Below, piece after piece: positions 12,205 to 21,202 of a stretch of DNA of 64,000 nt (its first letter is position 1; the number at the start of each line of letters is the position of its first letter). The stretch spans positions 22,615-86,614 of the forward strand of contig CAMHNI010000010.1 in assembly GCA_946186505.1 (NCBI GenBank), given 5' to 3'. The translations under genes and the position numbers were made by a program. The DNA comes from an uncultured Prevotellaceae bacterium (lineage in GTDB: Bacteria; Bacteroidota; Bacteroidia; Bacteroidales; Bacteroidaceae). Below the pieces are notes generated by a model. The model had not been told where the DNA came from and did not search any database. It was given only the letters and a program-made list of their open reading frames with translations.

Positions 12205-13902
12205 GTGAGGAAGTTAGGTTTACCGCTACTCCTGCTGTTTTTCAGCACTGTCGGGCTGGCCGAAGAAACGGTCGGTCTGATTTATGACACATTCTTCTTT
12301 GAAGCCATGGTACAGCGGCAGAAAGGCAACAACGATGCTGCCTTTGACCTTCTACAGCACTGCATCAGCCTGAACCCGCAGGCTGCAGAGGCCTACTACT
12401 ATCTGGCGCAGTACTATCAGATGCTGAAGAATGACAGCCTAGCCCAGCAACATTACCTGAAGGCTGCGGAGCTGGAGCCTGACAATCCGACATTCCTTGA
12501 AACGGTGGCACAGTCGTACATCAGCCAGCAGGACTACGACAAGGCCATCACCGTCGTGAACCAGCTCTACGAGCAGGACAAGGGCCGCGAAGAACTGCTT
12601 GAAATGCTTTACGAGCTATACCTGCAAACAGAGAACTACGACAAAGCCATTGAGACCCTAAACCTCATAGAGGCCGCCGAGGGCAAAAGCGAACGGTTGT
12701 CATATACCAAGAGTGAGCTGTTCACCAAGATGGGCGACAAAGAGGCGGCCATCGCCGAGATGAAAGCACTGTCAGGCCATTACCCCAACGACTTGAACTA
12801 CAAGGGCATGTACGCCGATATGCTGCTGCGCAACGACGAAGAGCGGCTAGCGGTGGAAATCTACAACCAGATTCTGTCCGAGGAGCCTGATAACACCCGT
12901 GCCCAGGTGTCGCTCCGCAGCTACTACCGTGTGCAGGGTGAGGACGAGAAGGCAGACTCCATCACCGAGCGCATCCTACTGAACAAGAATACCACTACCG
13001 AACAGCGTATCTACTTGTTGCGGCAGGTAGTGGCCGACAACGAGCGTACCGACGGTGACAGCACAAAGGTGCTGGCCATGTTCCATAAGTTGCTGGCAAA
13101 ACCCCAGCAAAATGCCGACATTGCCACACTCTGTGCCGCCTACATGGACTTGAAGAAGATGCCCCGCGACAGTGTGAAAGCCATGCTCCAGACCGTTCTC
13201 CGCATCGCCCCCGACAACGCCTCCGCCCGACTGCAGCTGGTCAGCTTTGCCTGGGATGACAAGAACCGGGACGAGGTCATCACCCTGTGTCAGGAGGCTC
13301 GCCAGTACAACCCGGAGGAAATGGCGTTCTACTACTATCAGGGCATGGCCTATTACCAGGAGGAAGATCACGACAAGGCCTTGGAGGCATTCCAGAACGG
13401 CATTGACGTGATTAACGAAGAGAGCAACCCAGCCATCGTCAGCGATTTCTACGCCATACTGGGCGACCTGCTACATCAGAAGGGAATGGCCCAAGAGGCT
13501 TTCGAAGCCTACGATTCGTGCCTTGTGTGGAAGGATGACAACATCATGTGCATGAACAACTACGCCTACTATCTCAGTGAACTGGGACAGCAATTGGACA
13601 AAGCCGAGGAGATGAGCTACAAGACCATCAAAGCCGAGCCCAAGAGTGCCACCTACCTCGACACCTACGCCTGGATACTGTTCATGCAGAACCGCTATGC
13701 CGAGGCAAAAATTTACATTGACCAGGCCTTGCAGAACGACTCCGACAGTAGTGCCGTCATCACCGAGCATGCCGGCGACATCTACATCCAGAACAACGAC
13801 CCCGAGCGTGCCGTTGCCCTGTGGCAGCAAGCCCTGCAAAAAGCCCCGGAGAACAAAGTGCTCATCAGAAAAATAAAAAAAAGAAAATACATTAAGAAAT
13901 GA
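12205..13902 (+). CDS. Tetratricopeptide repeat protein (GTG start)
   Basis: Multiple TPR helices (AAEAYYYLAQYYQMLKNDSLAQQHYLKAAELEPDN and others); signal-like N-terminus. Confidence 0.88.
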   Translation: MRKLGLPLLLLFFSTVGLAEETVGLIYDTFFFEAMVQRQKGNNDAAFDLLQHCISLNPQAAEAYYYLAQYYQMLKNDSLAQQHYLKAAELEPDNPTFLETVAQSYISQQDYDKAITVVNQLYEQDKGREELLEMLYELYLQTENYDKAIETLNLIEAAEGKSERLSYTKSELFTKMGDKEAAIAEMKALSGHYPNDLNYKGMYADMLLRNDEERLAVEIYNQILSEEPDNTRAQVSLRSYYRVQGEDEKADSITERILLNKNTTTEQRIYLLRQVVADNERTDGDSTKVLAMFHKLLAKPQQNADIATLCAAYMDLKKMPRDSVKAMLQTVLRIAPDNASARLQLVSFAWDDKNRDEVITLCQEARQYNPEEMAFYYYQGMAYYQEEDHDKALEAFQNGIDVINEESNPAIVSDFYAILGDLLHQKGMAQEAFEAYDSCLVWKDDNIMCMNNYAYYLSELGQQLDKAEEMSYKTIKAEPKSATYLDTYAWILFMQNRYAEAKIYIDQALQNDSDSSAVITEHAGDIYIQNNDPERAVALWQQALQKAPENKVLIRKIKKRKYIKK

Positions 13903-14753
13903 AGACATCGAATATCTTAAAGACGGCCGCCATTGCACTGACCCTGCTGCTGGCATCGTGCGGCACGAAGAAAAAGGTGGCTGAAGAACAGAAGCCCGCA
14001 GTTGTCATCAACACCGGCCAGACAGAGTTCTTGAACAAGGTGACCAAGAACATGCAGCAGACGAAATTCATCACTTCCAAGGTGAAATTCTCTGTCGAGG
14101 TGGGCGCACAGGATATCACACTCACCGGCAACCTCAAGATGAAGCGCGACGATGTCATCCGCCTGCAGCTCATGGCCTTTGGCTTTGTCGAGGCAGCACG
14201 CATCGAGTTCACCAAGGACTATGTGCTCATCATGGACCGCATCAACAAGCAATACATCAAGGCACCCTACGTCCACATTGACTTCCTGCGCAACAGCGGT
14301 CTGAACTTCTATTCACTGCAGGCTCTGTTCTGGAACGAGCTGTTCCAGCCCAACCATGTCACGTTAGCCGCCGAGGACATGCAGAAGTTTACGACAAACA
14401 CCGATAACGAGGATGCCCTCATCGGCTATGAGGACGGCAAGATAGACTACAGCTGGCTGGCCAACCAGAGCACAGGCATCATCAAGATGGCCAACATCAT
14501 GTACAAAGACCGCTTCAATGGCAACACACAGCTCAATTGGGACTACGACAACTTCAAAGTGATGGAGAATACCAACAAGCAATTCCCCAACGACATGAAT
14601 GTCATCCTGACAACACCCAAGAAGGAAATCAAACTGGGCATCAAGTTGAACTACATCAACAACGAAACTGAGTGGGAGACACGTACGGAAGTCTCGACCA
14701 AGTACCGCGAGGTGAGCATTGACGAAATCCTGCGGCGTTTCATGGCATTGTAA
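13899..14753 (+). CDS. DUF4292-like outer-membrane lipoprotein
   Basis: Lipobox LLLASCGTKKK; LKMKRDDVIRLQLMAFGFVEAARIEFTKDYVLIMDR, LolA/DUF4292-like. Confidence 0.75.
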   Translation: MKTSNILKTAAIALTLLLASCGTKKKVAEEQKPAVVINTGQTEFLNKVTKNMQQTKFITSKVKFSVEVGAQDITLTGNLKMKRDDVIRLQLMAFGFVEAARIEFTKDYVLIMDRINKQYIKAPYVHIDFLRNSGLNFYSLQALFWNELFQPNHVTLAAEDMQKFTTNTDNEDALIGYEDGKIDYSWLANQSTGIIKMANIMYKDRFNGNTQLNWDYDNFKVMENTNKQFPNDMNVILTTPKKEIKLGIKLNYINNETEWETRTEVSTKYREVSIDEILRRFMAL

Positions 14754-14761
14754 CCTAACCC

Positions 14762-16468
14762 ATGAGGCCATTTCATTTCTGGATACTGACTGTCAGCTGC
14801 TGGCTGCTGGCTTTCACTGCTGTTCCTGCACAGACACGTAAGTCTGCGCAGCAAAAAGCACGTACCGCCCAAGTACAAAAGACCAAAGCCAAAAGCCAAC
14901 CGGCCAAAGCCAAGTCCCAACAGGCAAAAGGCAAGTCCAAGATCCAGCCGGCAAAAGGCAAGCCCCAGCAGGCCAAGGGCAAGGGACAGAATACGAAAGC
15001 AAAAACACCTCAAGGACCTACCGTCAAAGGTCTGCAGAGCCAGCGCCAACTGCTGCAGAAACAGATTAAGGAGCAGGAACTCAAGCTGCAAGCCAACCGT
15101 AAGGATGTGAAGAAGCGTCTGGAGAATCTTCAGATGATTAACACTGAGATTGCCGACAAGCGCCGAACCATCGACACCATTCGCCACGACCTGAACATCC
15201 TTGACGGCAACATCGCCACTCTGGACATCCAGCTGAAAACCCTGGAACAGAAGCTCACCGAGCGTAAGCAAAACTACATGAAGTCCATGCGCTACATGCA
15301 CCGCAATCGTTCACTCCAAAACCAGCTCATGTTCATCTTCAGCGCACAGAACTTCACACAGATGTACCGCCGTATGCGCTTCACCCGCGAATACGCCCAG
15401 TACCAGCGGGCACAGGGCGAGGCGGTCATGATCATGCAAGAGCAGGTGGAACAGGCCAAGAAGGAACTCTCCAGCACCAAACAGCAGAAGAGTACCCTGC
15501 TCGACCGCGACGAACAGGAACGCAAGGACCTCGAAGGCAAGCAAGCCGAACAGCAGCAAGTGGTCAACACCTTGCAGAAAGAACAAAAGACCATACAGGG
15601 ACTTATTGACGAACAGCGTAAGAAAGATGCTGCCCTCAACGCCCAAATTGAGAAGCTTATTGCCGAGGAAGTAGCCCGTGCCAAGGCCCGTGCCGAAGCC
15701 GAGGCCAAGCGCAAGGCCGCCGAAGAGGCTGCTAAGAAAAGGGCTGCCGAGCTGGCCCGCAAGAAAGCCGCTGCAGAGGCTGCCGCCCGCGAGAATGCCC
15801 GCCGCATTGCTGAGGCCAAGGCTCGTGAGGAGCGTGCCAAGCAGGAGGCTCTGGCCGCCGCCAAAAAGAGTGAGGATGAGAAGAAAGCTGCCGAACAGGC
15901 GGCCCGTGAGGCGGAACAGGCCCGCCGTGCCGCCGAGCGTAAGGCTGCCGAAGATGCCAAGGCTCATGAACGTGAGATGGCTGAAGCTCAGCGCAAGTCC
16001 CTTCGCGAGACCCCAAAAGTAGAGAAATCATCGTTCAAGTCTTCCAACACTGTTGCCGACCGCCATCTCAGCGGCAGTTTCGAGAGCAACCGGGGCCGGC
16101 TGCCCATGCCCATATCAGGCAAATACCGCATTGTCAGCGGCTTCGGTCAGAACGACGTCGAAGGTCTGAAAGGAGTTCGTCTCGACAACAAAGGCATCAA
16201 CATCAAGGGAGATGCCGGTGCACAGGTCCGGAGCATCTTCGATGGGGAAGTATGTGCTGTCTTCAATATCAGCGGCATCATGGGTGTCATGGTGCGCCAT
16301 GGCCGTTACATCTCGGTCTATTCCAACCTATCGTCTGTCAGTGTCCAGCGTGGCCAGCGTGTCAGCACCCGTCAGGCACTGGGTTCCGTCGGTTCCGACG
16401 GCATCCTCAAGTTCCAGTTACGCAACGGCAGCGACCCGCAGAATCCCTCCCGCTGGCTGGCTCGCTGA
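14762..16468 (+). CDS. EnvC-like murein hydrolase activator (coiled coil + degenerate LytM/M23)
   Basis: Long coiled coil; C-terminal GKYRIVSGFGQNDVEGLKGVRLDNKGINIKGDAGAQVRSIFDGEVCAVFN...VRHGRYISVYSNLSSVSV. Confidence 0.87.
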   Translation: MRPFHFWILTVSCWLLAFTAVPAQTRKSAQQKARTAQVQKTKAKSQPAKAKSQQAKGKSKIQPAKGKPQQAKGKGQNTKAKTPQGPTVKGLQSQRQLLQKQIKEQELKLQANRKDVKKRLENLQMINTEIADKRRTIDTIRHDLNILDGNIATLDIQLKTLEQKLTERKQNYMKSMRYMHRNRSLQNQLMFIFSAQNFTQMYRRMRFTREYAQYQRAQGEAVMIMQEQVEQAKKELSSTKQQKSTLLDRDEQERKDLEGKQAEQQQVVNTLQKEQKTIQGLIDEQRKKDAALNAQIEKLIAEEVARAKARAEAEAKRKAAEEAAKKRAAELARKKAAAEAAARENARRIAEAKAREERAKQEALAAAKKSEDEKKAAEQAAREAEQARRAAERKAAEDAKAHEREMAEAQRKSLRETPKVEKSSFKSSNTVADRHLSGSFESNRGRLPMPISGKYRIVSGFGQNDVEGLKGVRLDNKGINIKGDAGAQVRSIFDGEVCAVFNISGIMGVMVRHGRYISVYSNLSSVSVQRGQRVSTRQALGSVGSDGILKFQLRNGSDPQNPSRWLAR

Positions 16469-16475
16469 CCACCTG

Positions 16476-17762
16476 TCAATTACCAGAATAGCTGTTCAGG
16501 ATATTCAGATAATATTCCTTGAAATCTTTCCACCTATAATAAGGAGCCATGTTCGTCTTGAGCGGCAGCGTGACCTCATCCTCGTTGAGCAAAACCTTAA
16601 AGATGACGTCCGTATCTCGCGTGTTTCTACAATAAAAGACGAACTGTATGTTTGCTGACATGGGAATAATCCTATAGTTACGCCATCCCTTACGGTCTAT
16701 CTGTTCCAGGTCATTGATCTGCTGGCCGTAACCGTTCAGGTCAAGGAGGCAAACCAGCGACAGCAATGCCCTCTCATGGCCAAAGCGGAGCGAGGCACAA
16801 GGCTGTCCCTTGCCAATGCAGCTGTCAGCCTCAAGGATGATGCGGCGGAGCAGGTTCCGCTGTGAGAATGGCTGACGGCCATCGTTTTGGGGAGAGGCAG
16901 CGAAACCGAGATAATAGCGGGCGTTTTCGCGCAGCCAGTTCTGGTACAGTTCCTCGTCCGAGTACGCATCGTATAGGGTCAGGTGCTTACGCTGTTCCGT
17001 ATTCTGGATATTAGAAGCCACCTTGAAAAAACTGTAGTTGAGAAGTGAGGCATTCACTTCTCGCTTGATGTATGCCGTATCGTTGAAGAGGCGCTCCATC
17101 AACTGTGCAGGACGGTCGTGATGCCAGTAAAACATCTGGAACGGTTCTCCGGTGGTCATGTCAACTCCGGCTTTCTCCAATAAAGTGTCTTTCTGGTCCA
17201 TGTAATACATGTCGGACATGCTAGCATCATGCGTGATCCTCAGGCGGGGATTCTTTAGAAGAAACTGTTGCAAGGCGTTTTCCATAGACAGCAAGCTGCG
17301 TATGGTCACGGTACTCTTGGCATCAACATGCGCACTGCCGGCAAACACCTCGGGGAAGCGTTCATACATCCGCCGAGCTATCTGCTTCTGCTGCTCCGCC
17401 CCCAACAGGGTCAATTCCCCCTGCCGTCCCTCCACATCTTGGCGTATGACTTCCAAGCGCAGCAGGATATTCTCGCCGAAAAGGGTCAGTTTACCCGCCG
17501 TGGAGGCACGGCGCAAGGTATTCAGCGAATAGTCGTACTCCTGCATACTGGTAAGATAGCAGGAACCATGGCTACCGTAATGGCTGATATGGAAAGGCCG
17601 CCAGCCGTCAGGAGCCGGCGACAGGCGTTTCTGCGGTCCCATGTAGGCCAGCAAGTTGCTGGCCGACAACCTCAGATTATTCGCGATCTCCTCCTTAGCT
17701 GTCTGCCCCATGAGGAGTACTGACATAAATACCGAGAAGAGAAATGATACCGTTCTTCTCAT
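16476..17762 (-). CDS. Histidine-type acid phosphatase / MINPP-like protein with altered RHG motif
   Basis: HISHYGSHGSCYLTSMQEYDYSLNTL and RFGHERALLSL positions match the family; MRRTVSFLFSVF signal start at 17762 preferred over 17792. Confidence 0.72.
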   Translation of the reverse strand: MRRTVSFLFSVFMSVLLMGQTAKEEIANNLRLSASNLLAYMGPQKRLSPAPDGWRPFHISHYGSHGSCYLTSMQEYDYSLNTLRRASTAGKLTLFGENILLRLEVIRQDVEGRQGELTLLGAEQQKQIARRMYERFPEVFAGSAHVDAKSTVTIRSLLSMENALQQFLLKNPRLRITHDASMSDMYYMDQKDTLLEKAGVDMTTGEPFQMFYWHHDRPAQLMERLFNDTAYIKREVNASLLNYSFFKVASNIQNTEQRKHLTLYDAYSDEELYQNWLRENARYYLGFAASPQNDGRQPFSQRNLLRRIILEADSCIGKGQPCASLRFGHERALLSLVCLLDLNGYGQQINDLEQIDRKGWRNYRIIPMSANIQFVFYCRNTRDTDVIFKVLLNEDEVTLPLKTNMAPYYRWKDFKEYYLNILNSYSGN

Positions 17763-17789
17763 AGCCTTCAATTTTTCACATTTCGCGTG

Positions 17790-17797
17790 CAAAGGTA
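17790..17797 (-). promoter_or_regulatory. Bacteroidetes -7 element
   Basis: caaaggta = TACCTTTG on - strand upstream of 17762; divergent TATCTTTG at 17843-17850. Confidence 0.5.
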
Positions 17798-17842
17798 CAA
17801 AAATAATTCATAAATCATGGGCCATAATTCACAATTATTTTT

Positions 17843-17850
17843 TATCTTTG
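17843..17850 (+). promoter_or_regulatory. Bacteroidetes -7 element for the rpoN-linked gene pair
   Basis: TATCTTTG 21 bp upstream of ATG 17871. Confidence 0.5.
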
Positions 17851-17870
17851 CACACAAATTGGTAACGCTT

Positions 17871-18524
17871 ATGGGTAAAAGTTCAAAATGGCACGATGAC
17901 AACTGGCTGCTGCTCATGCAAATCTACCTGCGCCGCCCCGTCGGTGTGAAGGCTGTATATAACCGCGAGATGGTGAACTTAGGGCTGGAATTGCATATAC
18001 ATCCCCAGATCCTGAATTCTAAAATGCGCGACATCGCATCGTTGGAGACACCACGTATAGAGCACATCTGGCAAACCTACGGCAACAACCCGCGCAAACT
18101 AGCACGGGCAGCAAGCCTGTTGCGCGAGATGAAAGGATTCGGACGGGCAGACGAGTTCTACGACGGTGTCGAATTGAACAAAACATGGGAAAAGGACTGG
18201 GAACCGCTGGCTGAGGACAAATCACTGACTCCCATCATACTGATACTGGTTCTCGACCTGTACTTCCGTCTGACACCAGCCACCATGGTGAGAGAGACAC
18301 CCGAAGTCCAAGAACTGGCACGCCTTATAGGCATCAGCACCAGCGTAGCTGTGGAAATATTAGACGGTTTCCAGCACTGCGACCCATACCTGAACCGCCG
18401 CGATGTCTCGCTGAGTCCTCTGTTGCTGCCCTGTCAGAAGGTATGGCAACGCTACGGGAACGGCGATACGGAAGACCTGGCGGAACTGGCCAGGCAACTC
18501 ATGGAATACTATAGGACGAAATAA
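17871..18524 (+). CDS. Conserved hypothetical protein upstream of rpoN
   Basis: ORF with plausible start MGKSSKWHDDNWLLLMQIY; family not recognised. Confidence 0.7.
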   Translation: MGKSSKWHDDNWLLLMQIYLRRPVGVKAVYNREMVNLGLELHIHPQILNSKMRDIASLETPRIEHIWQTYGNNPRKLARAASLLREMKGFGRADEFYDGVELNKTWEKDWEPLAEDKSLTPIILILVLDLYFRLTPATMVRETPEVQELARLIGISTSVAVEILDGFQHCDPYLNRRDVSLSPLLLPCQKVWQRYGNGDTEDLAELARQLMEYYRTK

Positions 18525-18530
18525 ACTGAG

Positions 18531-20039
18531 ATGAGCGAAAGACAGGGACAAATACAGGAGCTGAAACAAGAGCAGAAACTCATACAGAGTATCTCACAAC
18601 AGCAGTTGCTACAGGCGCAGCTGGTGGAGCTGCCCATTGCCCAGCTTATAGAGCGTATCAACACCGAGATGGACGACAATCCGGCCTTGGAGACCAATAC
18701 CGATGCCACGGAGTCTCCCGACTACCCGGACTATTCGGAATCTTCAGACACTTCAGAAGATATAGAAGACTATGACACCCAGCGCGAGCGTGAAGAACGC
18801 CAATCGGCCCTTGATGCTGCCTTAGAGGGCATTGGCCGTGACGATGAAGATCTGCCTGTCTTTCAAGGCGACAGCAATGTGGGTGAGGAGCGTGAAGAAT
18901 TACTGTTCGGTGAAACGACATCGTTCCACGACCTGCTGAAAGAACAGATGAGTCTGGCCAACCTAACAGAACGCGAACGCGACATCATGGAATACCTCAT
19001 CGGCTCACTCGATGATGACGGACTGCTGCGCAAGCAGTCGGCGGCCATCAGCGACGAATTGGCCATCTACCATAACATTGAGGCTACGCCACAGGAGATT
19101 GACAGCGTCATCGCGATACTCCAGCAGTTCGACCCTGCCGGCATCGGGGCACACACACTGCAAGAGTGCCTGCTGCTACAGATTGCCCGCCGCGAAGACT
19201 CTACTCTGAAGACCCTGATGCAACGGGTGGTCACCAATTATTTCGAAGCTTTCACCAAGAAGCACTGGGACAAGATCCAGTCTGCACTCAAACTAAACGA
19301 CCTGCAGACGCAGGCCCTTTTCGGTGAACTGCGGAAACTGAACCCCAAACCCGGTGCCTCGATGGGAGAGACGGTCGGACGGTCAATACACCAGATAACC
19401 CCCGACTTCTTCGTCGAGACTCAGGACGACGGCACCGTCACCTTCACCTTGAATCAGGGCGACCTGCCAGAGTTGCAGGTGTCGCAGTCGTTTGCCGACT
19501 CCATGAAGGAATATCAGCAGAACAAGGAGCACATCACCCGCCAACAGAAAGAGGCCCTGCTCTATATAAAGAAAAAGGTGGAAGCCGCCCAAGGATTCAT
19601 CGAAGCACTCCGTGTACGTCGTCACACATTAACTGTAACCATGCAAGCTATCATCCAGCTGCAGCGACAGTACTTCATCGACGGCGACGAGAGTTCACTG
19701 AAGCCGATGATCCTGAAAGACGTGGCCGAACGCACCGGACTTGACCTGTCAACCATCTCCCGCGTCTCCAACTCGAAGTACGCACAGACGAGGTGGGGGA
19801 CCTTCCCCTTGCGCCATTTCTTCAGCGACAGCTATGTGACAGACCAGGGAGAAGAACTGTCCACACGCCAGATCAAGGCGGCTCTGCGCGACATTATCAA
19901 TGCCGAAGACAAGCGTAAGCCGCTGAGCGACGATGCGCTGACCAGACTGCTGGCCGAACAGGGATTCCCCATTGCCCGCCGTACCGTGGCAAAATACCGC
20001 GAACAGATGGGCCTACCTGTGGCAAGACTAAGAAAATAA
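18531..20039 (+). CDS. rpoN: RNA polymerase sigma-54 factor
   Basis: Q-rich region I (LKQEQKLIQSISQQQLLQAQLVELP), GIGAHTLQECLLLQ, RpoN box IARRTVAKYREQMGLP. Confidence 0.95.
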   Translation: MSERQGQIQELKQEQKLIQSISQQQLLQAQLVELPIAQLIERINTEMDDNPALETNTDATESPDYPDYSESSDTSEDIEDYDTQREREERQSALDAALEGIGRDDEDLPVFQGDSNVGEEREELLFGETTSFHDLLKEQMSLANLTERERDIMEYLIGSLDDDGLLRKQSAAISDELAIYHNIEATPQEIDSVIAILQQFDPAGIGAHTLQECLLLQIARREDSTLKTLMQRVVTNYFEAFTKKHWDKIQSALKLNDLQTQALFGELRKLNPKPGASMGETVGRSIHQITPDFFVETQDDGTVTFTLNQGDLPELQVSQSFADSMKEYQQNKEHITRQQKEALLYIKKKVEAAQGFIEALRVRRHTLTVTMQAIIQLQRQYFIDGDESSLKPMILKDVAERTGLDLSTISRVSNSKYAQTRWGTFPLRHFFSDSYVTDQGEELSTRQIKAALRDIINAEDKRKPLSDDALTRLLAEQGFPIARRTVAKYREQMGLPVARLRK

Positions 20040-20051
20040 GGAAAAGGAGCC

Positions 20052-20672
20052 ATGACAAGAGAACGACAAATCATCATAGCGGCAAGGGTGGCCAGCATGG
20101 TCTTCACCCCTTTCTACCTGCCCATCCTGGGTCTGATAGTGCTGTTTTTCCTGACCTATCTTAGCCAGTATCCGCCCAGCTACAAGTTCTTTGTGCTGGC
20201 AGTAGTCTATTTCTTCACCATCTTGTTACCCACCTTCCTCATCCACATCTACCGCCGCTACCAGGGCTGGACGCTTTTAGAACTAGGCACCAAAGAGCGC
20301 CGTATCGTCCCATACGTCGTTTCCATCCTGTGCTATTTCACCTGTCTCTATATCATGGAGCAGATGCACATACCCTACTTCATCCGCAGTATCGTGGTTT
20401 GCGCCCTGGTCATCCAGATTGTTTGCGCACTCATCAACGTGTGGTGGAAGATTTCCACCCACACGGCAGCCATCGGGGGTGTGGCAGGAGCCTTGTTCAT
20501 CTTCTCCGAGGTGTTCCGCTTCAACCCGATGTGGTGGTTCTGCCTTGTACTCATCATCGCAGGCATGCTCGGCACCAGCCGCATGATTCTGCGACAGCAC
20601 TCCCTGCTCCAAGTGGTTGTCGGCTTTGTCATCGGCTTCGCCTGTGCCATCGTCGGCATCCTCTATCTGTAG
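20052..20672 (+). CDS. PAP2-superfamily-like membrane protein
   Basis: Hydrophobic helices; KISTHTAAIGGVAGA and SRMILRQHSLLQVVVGFVIG match the PAP2 C-terminus. Confidence 0.65.
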   Translation: MTRERQIIIAARVASMVFTPFYLPILGLIVLFFLTYLSQYPPSYKFFVLAVVYFFTILLPTFLIHIYRRYQGWTLLELGTKERRIVPYVVSILCYFTCLYIMEQMHIPYFIRSIVVCALVIQIVCALINVWWKISTHTAAIGGVAGALFIFSEVFRFNPMWWFCLVLIIAGMLGTSRMILRQHSLLQVVVGFVIGFACAIVGILYL

Positions 20673-20695
20673 ATTAACAGTTCACAAAAGACATC

Positions 20696-21202
20696 ATGAA
20701 AGCAATAGTAAGCATTATCATGGGCAGCACCAGCGACCTGCCCGTCATGGAGAAAGCCTGTAAGCTGCTTGACGAGCTGCAGGTACCGTTCGAAGTCAAC
20801 GCCCTCTCGGCCCACCGTACACCCGAGGCCGTCGAGGCGTTTGCACGTACCGCCAAGGAGCGCGGACTGAAAGTCATCATTGCCGGCGCCGGCATGGCCG
20901 CTGCCCTGCCTGGTGTCATCGCCGCCTCTACCACACTGCCGGTCATTGGCGTGCCTATCAAAGGTATGCTCGACGGCTTGGATGCCATGCTTAGCATCAT
21001 CCAGATGCCACCGGGCATTCCCGTGGCTACCGTCGGTGTCAACGGTGCCCAGAACGCCGCCATCCTCGCTGTCGAGATGCTGGCACTGGCCGATGAGGCA
21101 CTGGCTCAGCGTCTGACAGCCTACAAGTCGGGCCTGAAGGCAAAGATTGAGAAGGCCAACCACGACTTAGCTGAAGTAAAGTATGAGTACAAGACGAATT
21201 AG
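20696..21202 (+). CDS. purE: N5-carboxyaminoimidazole ribonucleotide mutase
   Basis: IIMGSTSDLPVMEKACKLLDELQVPFEVNALSAHRTP; GVPIKGMLDGLDAMLSIIQMPPGIPVATV. Confidence 0.96.
   Translation: MKAIVSIIMGSTSDLPVMEKACKLLDELQVPFEVNALSAHRTPEAVEAFARTAKERGLKVIIAGAGMAAALPGVIAASTTLPVIGVPIKGMLDGLDAMLSIIQMPPGIPVATVGVNGAQNAAILAVEMLALADEALAQRLTAYKSGLKAKIEKANHDLAEVKYEYKTN

Noticed and set aside
15292-15967. Antisense ORFs over envC
   Set aside because: Ala/Ser/Leu-rich low-complexity translation mirrors the Lys/Glu/Ala coiled coil.
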